The notes: generated by a model from the letters alone, not told the origin. A stretch of DNA of 64,000 bases from CAYRNY01 sp964425755 (GCA_964425755.1 CAYRNY010000006.1:154687-218686), one strand, 5' to 3'; counted from the stretch's first letter, positions 17,042 to 25,775 are shown. Program-made: numbers and translations.

Positions 17042-18361
17042 TCAACCCTCGCGCTGCTGCGGACGCCCGCAGCAGTGTTTGTACTTACGCCCGCTTCCAC
17101 ACGGGCACGGATCGTTGCGCCCAACCTTCGCGTACTGCTGTGTCCGTTGCAGCGTCTCGCGTGCGAGATGCAACATAATGTTGGCAGGCGCGCGGCGGTG
17201 GCGCAATTCGTTTGCCATGAAGCGCATCGGTTGGTCGATGTGCCTGAAGAACGCTTTGTACCCTGCGCAAAGATAGTTCAGCCCTGGCTCACCATCCGGC
17301 GTGGAAAGGATGCGATTCTTCGGGCACCCACCGTTGCACACGAAACGCACGTCACATTCGCGACAATAGCGCGGCAGATCGTCACGCTTGGCCGCCCCGA
17401 ATGCACGTTGTTTGTCCGATGCCACCAGATCGATCAAACGCTCTTCCTGAATATTGCCCAGGTAGTAATTTGGTTCGACAAAGTGGTCGCAAGCGTACAG
17501 ATCGCCGGTGTGTTCCATCGCCAGCGCCCTGCCGCACGTTTCCTCGAACACGCACAGTCCAGGGGGCAACCCCGCCCACGCCGCCAACGCAACGTCGAAA
17601 ATCTGCACGAACACGCGCCCAACATCGCGCTGTACCCACTCGTCAAACACATCGATCAAGAAACGCCCGTACTGCGTCCCGGTCACGGACCGCGCGGTGA
17701 CATCCGTGCCTTCCTGAAAACCGGTGGCGTTGTCGCGTTCCACGATCGGGATGAACTGCATGAACTGCGTCTCGACTTCGTCGCGCAGAAAACGGTAAAC
17801 CACCTTCCCGTGCTCGGCGTTCGCAGCGTGAACACACGTCAAGACGTTGAAATCGACCGCGTGCCGTTTCAGGTGTTCCAGCCCGCGCATCACGCGGTCA
17901 AATGTTGCCTGTCCACCCTTATCCACGCGGTAGGCGTCATGCAGCGCACGCGGACCGTCGATGCTGATGCCGATCAGAAAATCATGCTGCTTGAAAAACG
18001 CGCACCAGGCATCATCCAGCAGCACGCCGTTAGTCTGAAACGCGTTGCGAATGCGCATCCCCGGTTTTTTGTACTGCTGCTGCAACGCTACGGCACGTTT
18101 GAAAAAATCCAGCCCCATCAGCGTCGGCTCCCCGCCCTGCCACGCAAACGTGACTTCCGGGGCCTGCTGCGCCTCGATATACTGGCGCGTGTAATTTTCC
18201 AGCGCCGCATCACTCATCCGGAAATCGCTATTCGGGTAAAGCGACTCTTTGGAGAGGAAAAAGCAGTACTCGCAATCCAGATTGCAGATCGCCCCGCGCG
18301 GCTTCAACATGACGTGAAACACGGGCGGCGCGTGGTCATTCCCTGTGACGTTCATATACAA
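17042..18361 (-). CDS. Anaerobic sulfatase maturase-like radical SAM/SPASM protein with SEC-C tail
   Basis: 439 residues. Radical SAM motif CNLDCEYC (Cys26, 30, 33), FAWQGGEPTLMGLDFF (SAM-binding GGE), and ISIDGPRALHDAYRV as in anaerobic sulfatase-maturating enzymes, which convert Cys or Ser of sulfatases to formylglycine. The C-terminal SPASM region has the expected Cys set (CGRALAMEHTGDLYACD, CRECDVRFVCNGGCPKNR, CAGY) for two auxiliary clusters. The last 22 residues form a SEC-C zinc motif (NDPCPCGSGRKYKHCC). No sulfatase is in the window, so the substrate protein is unknown. A SulP transporter lies directly downstream. The start could be the Met at residue 1 or 3. Confidence 0.85.
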   Translation of the reverse strand: MYMNVTGNDHAPPVFHVMLKPRGAICNLDCEYCFFLSKESLYPNSDFRMSDAALENYTRQYIEAQQAPEVTFAWQGGEPTLMGLDFFKRAVALQQQYKKPGMRIRNAFQTNGVLLDDAWCAFFKQHDFLIGISIDGPRALHDAYRVDKGGQATFDRVMRGLEHLKRHAVDFNVLTCVHAANAEHGKVVYRFLRDEVETQFMQFIPIVERDNATGFQEGTDVTARSVTGTQYGRFLIDVFDEWVQRDVGRVFVQIFDVALAAWAGLPPGLCVFEETCGRALAMEHTGDLYACDHFVEPNYYLGNIQEERLIDLVASDKQRAFGAAKRDDLPRYCRECDVRFVCNGGCPKNRILSTPDGEPGLNYLCAGYKAFFRHIDQPMRFMANELRHRRAPANIMLHLARETLQRTQQYAKVGRNDPCPCGSGRKYKHCCGRPQQREG

Positions 18362-18590
18362 CTATCCCCATTATCCTAGTCTTGCGCGCCCCTGGAAACA
18401 GTCAACTTGCCGTTCCCCTGATTGTAAACCATTCTGTCAAACCCACTGCTGAACCAGCGCACCAGTTCGGGCGCCGATCATCACCCGTTTCGGTCCTACG
18501 CACGCGCATCACCGCCCGCCCGACCCGCCATCGGAAAAACCGCCCTACGGGCAACGATGCACGCGACCGCGTGCCGGCGTTGACTGACCC

Positions 18591-18620
18591 TTGCATGAGG
18601 GACCCCGCATGATATATAAT
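18591..18620 (+). promoter_or_regulatory. Predicted secG promoter
   Basis: Perfect TATAAT at 18615-18620; TTGCAT at 18591-18596 is a partial -35 with an 18-base spacer. It lies 35 bp before the secG start. Confidence 0.5.
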
Positions 18621-18654
18621 CGCTCCGCGTGATACCGAGGAGACAGACGCGATT

Positions 18655-18885
18655 ATGTCCATTCAAGACGCACTTCAATTCATTCAGATCCTGACCTCCA
18701 TCGCCTTGATCACCATGATCGTCCTCCAGGCCCAGGGACAAGGTCTTGGTGGCTTGTTCGGCGGCGCGGACAGCATGGGGATTACCAAGACCCGCCGGGG
18801 CCTGGAGAAAACGCTATTCCAGATCACCGTCGGGCTGTCAGTCGCGTTCCTGGCGAACGCGATCATTCAACTGCTGATCCAGTAG
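18655..18885 (+). CDS. secG: Preprotein translocase subunit SecG
   Basis: 76 residues with the SecG layout: two membrane helices (about 5-25 and 55-74) separated by a short Gly-rich loop (GQGLGGLFGGADSMGITKTRRGLEK). Auxiliary subunit of the SecYEG protein-export channel. Preceded by a GAGGAGA site and a near-consensus -10. The downstream exported substrate-binding protein lies 122 bp away and seems separately expressed. Confidence 0.9.
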   Translation: MSIQDALQFIQILTSIALITMIVLQAQGQGLGGLFGGADSMGITKTRRGLEKTLFQITVGLSVAFLANAIIQLLIQ

Positions 18886-19007
18886 TCAGGACCCGGCCAC
18901 AACGGCAGAACGCTGTCGTTTTTCCAAAGCAACCGGATACAATATGGGGGGTGTTTTGTGACAGCACAGAACACCTCGTTCTGTTTTCCTGGGGAGGAGT
19001 GACATCT

Positions 19008-20768
19008 ATGCACAGACGATTCCGCCGGTCCGTCCTGATGATACTGACGGCAGCAAGCTTACTGGGAATGCCGCTCGCCACCCAACCCGCCCGCAGTGCG
19101 CCCCGGACTGGCCCCATCGCCCAGGCACAAAACGTGCTTGTCGAAGGCGTCGTCGGTGAAATCCGCAAACTCAATCCCCTTCTGGCAACGTACAACACGG
19201 TCGATCGCGACATCACCGCATTGATCTTCGAGGGGTTGATGACGACCAACCACTACGGTGAAGTCGTGCCCGACCTGGCCGAATCGTGGACCATCACGCC
19301 GAACGGATTAGACTATCTCATCGTGTTACGGGATGATGTGCTGTGGCAGGACGGTATCCCGTTCACCGCCGAAGACGTGGTCTTCACCATGCGCCTGATG
19401 AGCGACCCCGATTTTCCCGGTGCAACGGCGCTGCATGAATTCTGGCGCACGGTGGAAGTTGACGCGCTCGACACCCGCACGATCCGCTTCCGCCTGACCC
19501 AGCCGTTAGGGGCGTTCCTGGATCACCTGCGGATTGGCATCCTGCCGGCCCACGTGCTGGAGGGAGTGCCGGTCGCGAAACTGGCAGAGCATCCTTTCAA
19601 TCTATCCCCCATCGGCACTGGCCCGTACCAGCTTGAGGCGCTGACCGCTTCCGATGGGCAGATCGATGGCGCGCAGTTGCGTGTCGCGCCGGTATACCGC
19701 CAGCGCCCCGAAGGACAGGATGGCTACACGCTCGATCGCGTGATCTTTCGCACGTATCCCACCCCAGGAGCCGCACTCGAAGCGTTCCGGCAAGGCGAAG
19801 TGAACAGTGTGGGCACTATCCCCCCCGATCTGCAGGACGATGCACGCCGCATCCCCGGCTTGAGTCTGTATACGACTGTGCGCGCGCAGGTCGGCGTGTT
19901 GATCTACAACTGGGATCGCGAAGCCGTGCGGTTCGTGCGCAATCCCCGCGCGCGGCTGGCGCTGGCCCACGCCATCGACCGCGAAGCCCTGGTCGAAGCA
20001 CACCTCGCAGGGACCGCAATCCCGGCTGACAGCCCGTTGGTCCCGACCTCTTGGGCGTATGTGCCAGACTCACCCTGGCCGGAATACGATCCTGCCCGCG
20101 CGCAGACGCTGCTCGATAGTGCGAATCTCGTCATCGACGCGCCGGTCAGCGAAGCGACTGCGGTCCCCCCGGAAGACGAGCAAGACACGCCACCACCCGA
20201 AGACGACACTGCCGAAAGCGACACGCCAGAGGCCACAGCTACACCAACCGCAACCCCTGAACCGGCCCCCGCACTCGCGCTCAGGATCCTGACCCGTGAC
20301 GATCCGGCGCTGGTTGCCTTGTTGGAAGACATCGCCGCGGCATGGGAACAGCTCGATTTCACGGTTGATATCGAAGCCGTGGACGCACGCACTCTCCAGG
20401 CCCGGCTTGAAGCGGGCGAGTTCGACACGGCACTGCTCGAATACAGCTTCGAGCCAAACGCCGACCCCGATCCGTACGTGTTTTGGCACCAGGGGCAGTC
20501 CGTCGACGGGCAGAACTTCGGCGCGATGGATGACCGCCGCGTGAGCGAAGCGCTTGAGAAGGCGCGCCTCGACCCTTACGGCGTGAACCGGATCGTGCAT
20601 TACCGTGAATTCCAGCGCCTGTTCGCGGAACGCGCCCCGGCACTTGTTCTGTACTACCCGTTATACATCTACGGCACGGATTCGCGCCTGGAAGGTGTGC
20701 AGCTAGGCTTCCTGAGTTCGCCCAGCGATCGTTTCAGGACGATCCAGGAGTGGACGTTCCAACCCTGA
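19008..20768 (+). CDS. Extracellular solute-binding protein, oligopeptide/nickel ABC type (family 5)
   Basis: 586 residues from the ATG behind GGGGAGGAGTG. Signal peptide at 1-30 (basic start, LMILTAASLLGMPLA core). Family-5 features: LNPLLATYNTVDRDITALIFEGLM, PDLAESWTITPNGLDYLIVLRDDVLWQDGIPFTAEDVVFT, and the C-terminal VFWHQGQSVDGQNFGAMDDRRV segment. A Pro/Thr/Glu-rich low-complexity insert of about 45 residues (about 380-425, repeated PE and TAT/PTA units) interrupts the fold and may be an exposed linker. No permease or ATPase genes adjoin, so its transporter partners are elsewhere or shared. Confidence 0.85.
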   Translation: MHRRFRRSVLMILTAASLLGMPLATQPARSAPRTGPIAQAQNVLVEGVVGEIRKLNPLLATYNTVDRDITALIFEGLMTTNHYGEVVPDLAESWTITPNGLDYLIVLRDDVLWQDGIPFTAEDVVFTMRLMSDPDFPGATALHEFWRTVEVDALDTRTIRFRLTQPLGAFLDHLRIGILPAHVLEGVPVAKLAEHPFNLSPIGTGPYQLEALTASDGQIDGAQLRVAPVYRQRPEGQDGYTLDRVIFRTYPTPGAALEAFRQGEVNSVGTIPPDLQDDARRIPGLSLYTTVRAQVGVLIYNWDREAVRFVRNPRARLALAHAIDREALVEAHLAGTAIPADSPLVPTSWAYVPDSPWPEYDPARAQTLLDSANLVIDAPVSEATAVPPEDEQDTPPPEDDTAESDTPEATATPTATPEPAPALALRILTRDDPALVALLEDIAAAWEQLDFTVDIEAVDARTLQARLEAGEFDTALLEYSFEPNADPDPYVFWHQGQSVDGQNFGAMDDRRVSEALEKARLDPYGVNRIVHYREFQRLFAERAPALVLYYPLYIYGTDSRLEGVQLGFLSSPSDRFRTIQEWTFQP

Positions 20769-20804
20769 CGCGCAGCAAGTTTGCGCCGGTTCGCAGATTC
20801 GTAC

Positions 20805-20832
20805 TTGACATCAGGCGTAGAGGCGCTACAAT
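20805..20832 (+). promoter_or_regulatory. Promoter of tRNA-Leu
   Basis: TTGACA (20805-20810), 16-base spacer, TACAAT (20827-20832), ending 14 bp before the tRNA. A near-consensus promoter in the expected place for a single tRNA unit. Confidence 0.8.
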
Positions 20833-20846
20833 GATGCTCACTGCAC

Positions 20847-20931
20847 GCCGAAGTGGCGGAACTGGCAGACGCGCTGCGTTCAGGGCGCAGTCCTCATTGC
20901 GAGGGTGTGGGTTCGACTCCCACCTTCGGCA
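20847..20931 (+). tRNA. tRNA-Leu (CAG)
   Basis: An 85-nt class II tRNA. Acceptor stem GCCGAAG pairs with CTTCGGC, discriminator A; anticodon arm CTGCG-TTCAGGG-CGCAG gives anticodon CAG at 20881-20883, reading CUG. A variable arm (TCCTCATTGCGAGGG region) and a T-arm with GGTTCGACTCC are present. The 3' CCA is not encoded. It has its own promoter and terminator. Confidence 0.95.
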
Positions 20932-20935
20932 CAGC

Positions 20936-20963
20936 AAGCCCGGGCTTTTATGCCTGGGTTTTT
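20936..20963 (+). terminator. Terminator of tRNA-Leu
   Basis: CCCGGGC (20939-20945) pairs with GCCTGGG (20952-20958, one G-T pair) around a 6-base loop and is followed by a T-rich tail. Confidence 0.85.
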
Positions 20964-21025
20964 CGTTTTTCTGTACCCTGCGCCGCCGCCAAGAAACCGA
21001 CAACCAATTCGTTGCCGCAAGCCCT

Positions 21026-21058
21026 CGGATGTGGTACGTTTGAAACGCACCACATCCG
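21026..21058. repeat. Long inverted repeat before the FtsB-like gene
   Basis: CGGATGTGGT (21026-21035) and its exact inverse ACCACATCCG (21049-21058) flank CGTTT/AAACG, so 15 of 16 possible pairs form in a 33-base hairpin. It lies 20 bp before the next start codon and has no T-run. It may be an operator dyad, an RNA structure affecting translation or stability, or part of a read-through terminator. Confidence 0.6.
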
Positions 21059-21077
21059 GACATGACGCTGAGCAGCT

Positions 21078-21542
21078 ATGAGCGAGCCAAACACGCCAAC
21101 ACGCGATTCGCACCCTAAACCACCGCGCCGCCGCACGCGCACGCAACAGATCTCCAGCATGCAGATCGTGCTCGCTGCGATCTTGTCGATCGGGCTGCTG
21201 CTTGCGATCAACTTCGGCGGGCGCATTGCGCGCGGCCAGCAGATGGAAGCCGAACGCAAACGGCTGCAAGCGACGATCGACGTCCTGGAAACCGAAAGCA
21301 TCAACCTGCTTAAAGCGCGCGATTACGCGGCGCACGACGCGAGTGTGATCCACTGGGCGCAGACCGAAGGCAAGATGGTCCGCGACGGCGAAATGCTGGT
21401 CATCCCGATCCCGGCAGGTATCACTGAAACAGCCCCGGCCCCGATCGAACCGGCGCTGGTCACCACGCCGGAACCCGAACCCGGCGCTCCAAACTGGCAC
21501 CTGTGGTGGAACCTGTTCTTCGATGGCGATCCGCCATTTTAG
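21078..21542 (+). CDS. FtsB/DivIC-like septum formation initiator protein
   Basis: 154 residues. Short basic cytoplasmic N-terminus (PPRRRTRTQQ), one membrane helix (about 29-47), a coiled-coil segment (GQQMEAERKRLQATIDVLETE), then a short globular part DAHVIHWAQTEGKMVRDGE-like, as in FtsB/DivIC proteins that link FtsL and FtsQ in the division machinery. The WAQTEGKMVRDGE stretch matches the ARxELGMVxPGE-type end of the family domain. The C-terminal 40 residues are Pro/Glu-rich with a Trp-rich tail (NWHLWWNLFF). Neighbours give no division context. Confidence 0.65.
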   Translation: MSEPNTPTRDSHPKPPRRRTRTQQISSMQIVLAAILSIGLLLAINFGGRIARGQQMEAERKRLQATIDVLETESINLLKARDYAAHDASVIHWAQTEGKMVRDGEMLVIPIPAGITETAPAPIEPALVTTPEPEPGAPNWHLWWNLFFDGDPPF

Positions 21543-21587
21543 CGCATCACAACCAGACAGTATCATCTTGTTCCAGGCGAGCGATAC

Positions 21588-22472
21588 ATGACATCTCATT
21601 CCCCGTTATGCACGTTTTCGATCGTGGCCCATGATCCGGCAGAAAGTGCCTGGGGTGTGGCCGTAGCGAGCAAGTTCCTGGCTGCCGGGGCGCTGGTAAG
21701 TTGGGCGCGTGCCGGGGCGGGCGCGGTTGCGACGCAGGCACTGGCCCGCGTCAGCTTTGGCCCGCGCGGGCTTGACCTGCTGGCGAACGGACTCGGCGCG
21801 CAGGAAACACTTGAACGCCTGCTGGCGGACGACGACGACCGCGATCACCGCCAGATCGGGCTGGTCGACGCCAGCGGAGTCGCCGCTGCCTATACCGGGC
21901 CGGACTGTTTCGATTGGGCCGGGTATCGCGTGGGCCAGGGGTACACCTGCCAGGGCAATATCCTGACCGGGCCGGAAACGCTCGACGCCATGGCCGCAGC
22001 GTTCGAAACGACGCAGGGCGAGCTGGCCGAACGCCTGCTCGCAGCACTGGCCGCGGGCGACCGTGCCGGCGGCGACCGGCGCGGCAAACAGTCGGCAGCG
22101 GTGCTGGTCGTAAAACCCAATGGCGGCTACGGTGGCGACAATGACCGTTACCTCGACCTGCGCGTGGACGATCACAGCGATCCCGTGACGCGGCTGTCCG
22201 AACTGCTCGCGCTGCACCGGCTTTACTTCGGCTCGACAGACTCCGCCGACCTGCTGCCGGTCACGCCGGAACTGGCTGCCGAACTCCAGGCGCTGCTCGC
22301 CCGGCAAGGGTACTATGCGGGGCCGATCAACGGTGACTGGGACGCGGCGTCCATTGAGGCATTCTGGGAATTCGTGGGCACCGAGAATCTCGAAGAACGC
22401 TGGACGCCAGACGACACGCACCGGCTCGATCCGGTGATCCTCGACTTCATCCGTACCCGCTTTCCCGGCTGA
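21588..22472 (+). CDS. DUF1028 (Ntn-hydrolase-like) protein with C-terminal peptidoglycan-binding-like domain
   Basis: 294 residues. Residues 5-210 are a DUF1028 domain: CTFSIVAHDPAESAWGVAVASKF, AGAVATQALARVSFGPRGLDLLANG, RQIGLVDASGVAAAYTGPDCFDWAG, YTCQGNILTGPETLDAMAAAFE, and the GGDRRGKQSAAVLVVKPNGGYGG block. The fold is related to Ntn hydrolases, but no reaction is established. The C-terminal about 70 residues (LQALLARQGYYAGPINGDWDAASIEAFWEF) resemble a peptidoglycan-binding repeat. No signal peptide is seen. Starts 45 bp after the FtsB-like gene and ends 2 bp before the DUF309 gene, so the two are probably co-translated. Confidence 0.8.
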   Translation: MTSHSPLCTFSIVAHDPAESAWGVAVASKFLAAGALVSWARAGAGAVATQALARVSFGPRGLDLLANGLGAQETLERLLADDDDRDHRQIGLVDASGVAAAYTGPDCFDWAGYRVGQGYTCQGNILTGPETLDAMAAAFETTQGELAERLLAALAAGDRAGGDRRGKQSAAVLVVKPNGGYGGDNDRYLDLRVDDHSDPVTRLSELLALHRLYFGSTDSADLLPVTPELAAELQALLARQGYYAGPINGDWDAASIEAFWEFVGTENLEERWTPDDTHRLDPVILDFIRTRFPG

Positions 22473-22474
22473 CG

Positions 22475-23251
22475 ATGTGGCACTCACCCCAGCGCATCGG
22501 TCTTATTGGCAGCGCGGACTGGCTCAGCGACGCCGGAGACAAACTGCACGCTGCCGGTTACGCGCCTGTGTATATCAACGATCCAGCGACGTTCATCGAC
22601 GATCTGTTGGACGATTACCCTGTGCTGCTGGTCATTGACGGAGACGACACGCACGGGCGGCACTTCCTCAACGCCTGCAAGACCGAGCAAGCCACGCGCC
22701 GCCTGCCCGTAATCGTCGTGGCAGCCGATCCGGCGCACGAAGCCAGCCTGAAGAGTGAAGGCGCAGACGTATTCCTGACCCGGTCACAAGCCCAAACCAG
22801 ACTGCTGGAAGCCGTCGAAAAGCATGCCCTGCGGCTTGACCCGGCAGTGCGCGAAACGCTGCGCTGCCAGTGTCAGGACGATCTGCCGCCCCTGGCGCGG
22901 GAAGGTATCGCAAAGTTCAACCGGGGCGCTTATTACGCGCAGCACGACGCGTTCGAAGCGCAGTGGATGCGCGAGTCCGGCCCGGTGCGCGACCTGTACC
23001 GCGTAGTGTTACAGGTCGGCGTGGCATATTACCACATAACGCGCGGCAACCATGCGGGCGGCCTAAAAATGCTGCGCCGGGTTGAACAGTGGTTCGCGCG
23101 GCTGCCGGATGCATGCCAGGGGATCGATCTCAAACAACTACGCGCCGACGCCGCGCAAGTCCGCGCAGTGCTGGCGGCGATGGACCCCGCCGATATCGCG
23201 GACTTTGACCGCTCGCTGCTCAAACCGGTCCCGCTGCGCGCTGACGGCTGA
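22475..23251 (+). CDS. Receiver-like domain fused to DUF309
   Basis: 258 residues. Residues 5-115 look like a response-regulator receiver fold: RIGLIGSADWLSDAGDKL, LLVIDGDDTHGRHFLNAC (Asp at the phosphoacceptor strand), PVIVVAADPAHEASLKSEGADVFLTRSQ. The usual conserved Lys after the fifth strand is not evident, so this may be a pseudo-receiver. Residues 140-250 are DUF309: FNRGAYYAQHDAFEAQWMRESGPVRDLYRVVLQVGVAYYHITRGNHAGGLKMLRR, with the H-x3-E-x2-W motif. Function of DUF309 is unknown. Starts 2 bp after DUF1028. Confidence 0.75.
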   Translation: MWHSPQRIGLIGSADWLSDAGDKLHAAGYAPVYINDPATFIDDLLDDYPVLLVIDGDDTHGRHFLNACKTEQATRRLPVIVVAADPAHEASLKSEGADVFLTRSQAQTRLLEAVEKHALRLDPAVRETLRCQCQDDLPPLAREGIAKFNRGAYYAQHDAFEAQWMRESGPVRDLYRVVLQVGVAYYHITRGNHAGGLKMLRRVEQWFARLPDACQGIDLKQLRADAAQVRAVLAAMDPADIADFDRSLLKPVPLRADG

Positions 23252-23402
23252 TCCCCCTACCGTTCCCGCCCCTTACCCCGCGCTAATCCGACGCCCGGCA
23301 CGCCATAAACAGGCGAATGTCGCACACCCCATAGATCGCCCCGCGTAATAGGCGTATAATGCAAACGTGGAAAACCAACCGCGAAAATCCAGGGGGGTAA
23401 GA

Positions 23403-25088
23403 ATGCAGCGCCAGCCCATACGTCGAACTCACCCAAAGCAGCGCGCACCACGTCGCCGCACGGCACGCGGTAGATCGCCGCGTAACGTGCGCCGGCACCC
23501 ACAGTCACCACCCGGCGCGCGTCCTGCACCGCAACGGGGGCGACCACAATCACGCAACGCTTCGTCCGCGCGCCATCCCAAAACACGCCGCAACACCAAC
23601 ACGCTGGTACTGGCCGGAGCCGGAACGCTGGTCGCGATCGTCGGGATGTGCGTGTGCCTGTTCATCACCGGAATCGGGCTGCTGCACACGTCCAGCACGA
23701 TCCTGCCGGGGGTCAGCACGGTGGGGGTAAACGTCGGCGGCATGTCACGAGCGGAAGCTGCCGGCGCGCTCGCGCAAGCGTGGCAGTCCGGCGGGGTGGT
23801 GCTACGTGACGGTGAGCGGCAGTGGCGCGTCGCGCCCAGCGCCATCGGCATCCAACTCGATGCAGAAGCTACCGCCGCTGCGGCTGTGAACTGGGGACGC
23901 AGCAGCGGGGGCATCACCGGTGTGTTACGCGGGCTGGCCGGGAGTGTAGCGGTCAGACCGGTGCTCAACGTCGACCTTGGCGCTGCCTCACGCTACCTGA
24001 ACGCGCAGCGCCCTACGGTCAACCTGGAGCCGATCAACGCCGGGGTGCGCCTGGTTAACGGTCGTGCCGTCGCCAGCCCTGCCGAATATGGCCGCGCGCT
24101 TGACGTCGCGGCGACGCTGGAACGGCTGCGCCGTAATGCTGCTGGCGAACTCGCCGACGGTGCGCTCGACCTGGTGATGGTCCCGATCGCGCCCGCGATC
24201 ACGGACGCGACCCCGCTGGTCAGTGAGGCCAACGCGCTGCTCGCCAGCCCGTTCACGGTCAAGGGCTACGACCCGATTCGCGACGAATGGCACACCTGGA
24301 CCGCGCCGCCGGAAGTCTGGGCGAACTGGCTGCAGGCCGCGTCCGCGCCCGAAAGCCCTTCCGGGCTGGCGCTCAGCCTGCATCTTGCCGGGCCGCGTGC
24401 CTTTCTGGAGGCGAACAGCACCTTCAGCGACGAACGCTACATCAAGCCGGACGATGCGATCGCCGCGATGCAGGACGCGCTCGCCCGGCACACCACCAGC
24501 GCGACCGTTCGCGTGTGGCACGACGAAACGATCTACACCGTGCGCGCGGGGCAGACACTGGCCGCGATCGCCGAAGAGGTCGGCATCCCGTACCCTTACA
24601 TCCAGGCGGCCAACCCCGCTATTGATACTGACGCGCTGCTGATCAACCAGCCGTTAACGATTCCCTCAAAAGACATCCTGGTGCCGCTGGACCCGGTCCC
24701 GCACAAGCGGATCGTCATCAGCCGGTCACAGCAGCACTTGTGGGCGTATGAGAACGGGCAGGTTGTGTTTGACTGGGTGATCTCCACCGGCCTCCCCAGC
24801 AGCCCGACCGCGCTCGGCGTGTTCCAGGTTCAAACACACGACATCAACGCCTACGCCGACCAGTGGAACCTGTACATGCCACACTTCATGGGCTTCTATC
24901 GCCCGGGGCCAAATGTGGCACTCTGGAACGGCTTTCACGGCTTCCCCACGCGCGGTGGCGGTTACCTGCTCTGGACCAACGATCTTGGCCGCCCGGTGAC
25001 CTACGGCTGCGTGCTGCTGAGCCTGGAAAATGCCGAAACGCTATACAACTGGGCTGAAGAAGGCGTCGTAGTCGAAGTGCGCGGATAA
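23403..25088 (+). CDS. L,D-transpeptidase with VanW-type, LysM and YkuD domains
   Basis: About 561 residues from the ATG after AGGGGGG; a GTG 36 bp upstream is possible, but a TATAAT at 23355-23360 would make that transcript leaderless. A very basic cytoplasmic tail (residues 1-65), one membrane helix (about 68-95), a peptidoglycan-binding-4/VanW-type domain, a LysM repeat (YTVRAGQTLAAIAEEVGIPYPYI) and a C-terminal YkuD domain (KRIVISRSQQHLWAYENG; WNGFHGFPTRGGGYLLW; GRPVTYGCVLLS). Cross-links or anchors at the cell wall. The active-site motif reads TYGCVLLS, not the usual SHGCVRL, though the nucleophile Cys is kept. Confidence 0.87.
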   Translation: MQRQPIRRTHPKQRAPRRRTARGRSPRNVRRHPQSPPGARPAPQRGRPQSRNASSARHPKTRRNTNTLVLAGAGTLVAIVGMCVCLFITGIGLLHTSSTILPGVSTVGVNVGGMSRAEAAGALAQAWQSGGVVLRDGERQWRVAPSAIGIQLDAEATAAAAVNWGRSSGGITGVLRGLAGSVAVRPVLNVDLGAASRYLNAQRPTVNLEPINAGVRLVNGRAVASPAEYGRALDVAATLERLRRNAAGELADGALDLVMVPIAPAITDATPLVSEANALLASPFTVKGYDPIRDEWHTWTAPPEVWANWLQAASAPESPSGLALSLHLAGPRAFLEANSTFSDERYIKPDDAIAAMQDALARHTTSATVRVWHDETIYTVRAGQTLAAIAEEVGIPYPYIQAANPAIDTDALLINQPLTIPSKDILVPLDPVPHKRIVISRSQQHLWAYENGQVVFDWVISTGLPSSPTALGVFQVQTHDINAYADQWNLYMPHFMGFYRPGPNVALWNGFHGFPTRGGGYLLWTNDLGRPVTYGCVLLSLENAETLYNWAEEGVVVEVRG

Positions 25089-25181
25089 CGCACGCAAAGA
25101 CAATCAGGCTGGCGAGGAGCGAACACTAACGGGGTGCAGGTGTGCCATGCACCCCGGCCCTTTAGGATCACCCGCTGGTAA

Positions 25182-25775
25182 TCAATAACTCGGCGCGGTG
25201 AGCACATCCAGCGCGTCAGGCGGCCAGTAGCGCACCCGCGCGACTCCTACGATCGCATCCCGCGCAACTGGGCCAAACGAATGGCTGTCCAGGCTATGGC
25301 TGCGGTTATCGCCCAACACGAAATAATCATCCGGGCCGAGCGTCCAGACGCCGTTGCACGCACGATAGGTACAAAACTCCGCGACATAAGTTTCTTCCAG
25401 CAGTTCGCCGTTGATATACACCCGCCCATCCTGGATGGTCACGGTTTCGCCAGGCAGCCCGATCACCCGTTTGAGCAACAACTCGTCCGCGCGCGGCGAA
25501 TCGAGCACCACGACATCGCCACGCACCGGCGCGCCAAACACCAGCGAGACGCGGTCCACGATCAGGCGCTCGCTGGTGTGGAAATTCGGCTGCATGCTCG
25601 CACCATCCACCACGTAACGGGGCATGAACGTGTCCATTCCTACCCGGACCAGTACCACGATCAGGGCGACCTGGACGATCTCTCTAATCCACCGAAACGG
25701 GCGTGACTCACGCCGAGCGGCGGCAGGTTCTGATTCGCCTCCAAGCGGCTCAACTATCGGCGGCCATTTTTCCAT
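25182..25775 (-). CDS. lepB: Signal peptidase I
   Basis: 197 residues from the ATG (MEKWPP); a TTG 48 bp upstream is an unlikely start. Inner-membrane serine protease that removes signal peptides. One membrane helix (about 30-48), catalytic Ser60 in DGASMQPNF, Lys102 in ELLLKRVIGLPGE, and the conserved GPDDYFVLGDNRSHSLDSHSFG block. Minus strand, divergent from galE. An exposed two-Cys loop (CTYRACNG) lies between the conserved boxes. Confidence 0.93.
   Translation of the reverse strand: MEKWPPIVEPLGGESEPAAARRESRPFRWIREIVQVALIVVLVRVGMDTFMPRYVVDGASMQPNFHTSERLIVDRVSLVFGAPVRGDVVVLDSPRADELLLKRVIGLPGETVTIQDGRVYINGELLEETYVAEFCTYRACNGVWTLGPDDYFVLGDNRSHSLDSHSFGPVARDAIVGVARVRYWPPDALDVLTAPSY

Noticed and set aside
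16928..18379. Plus-strand reading frame of 483 codons over the maturase gene
   Set aside because: The minus-strand frame has complete radical SAM and SPASM motifs; the plus frame is low in hydrophobic pattern and is Arg/His-rich as expected for an antisense shadow.
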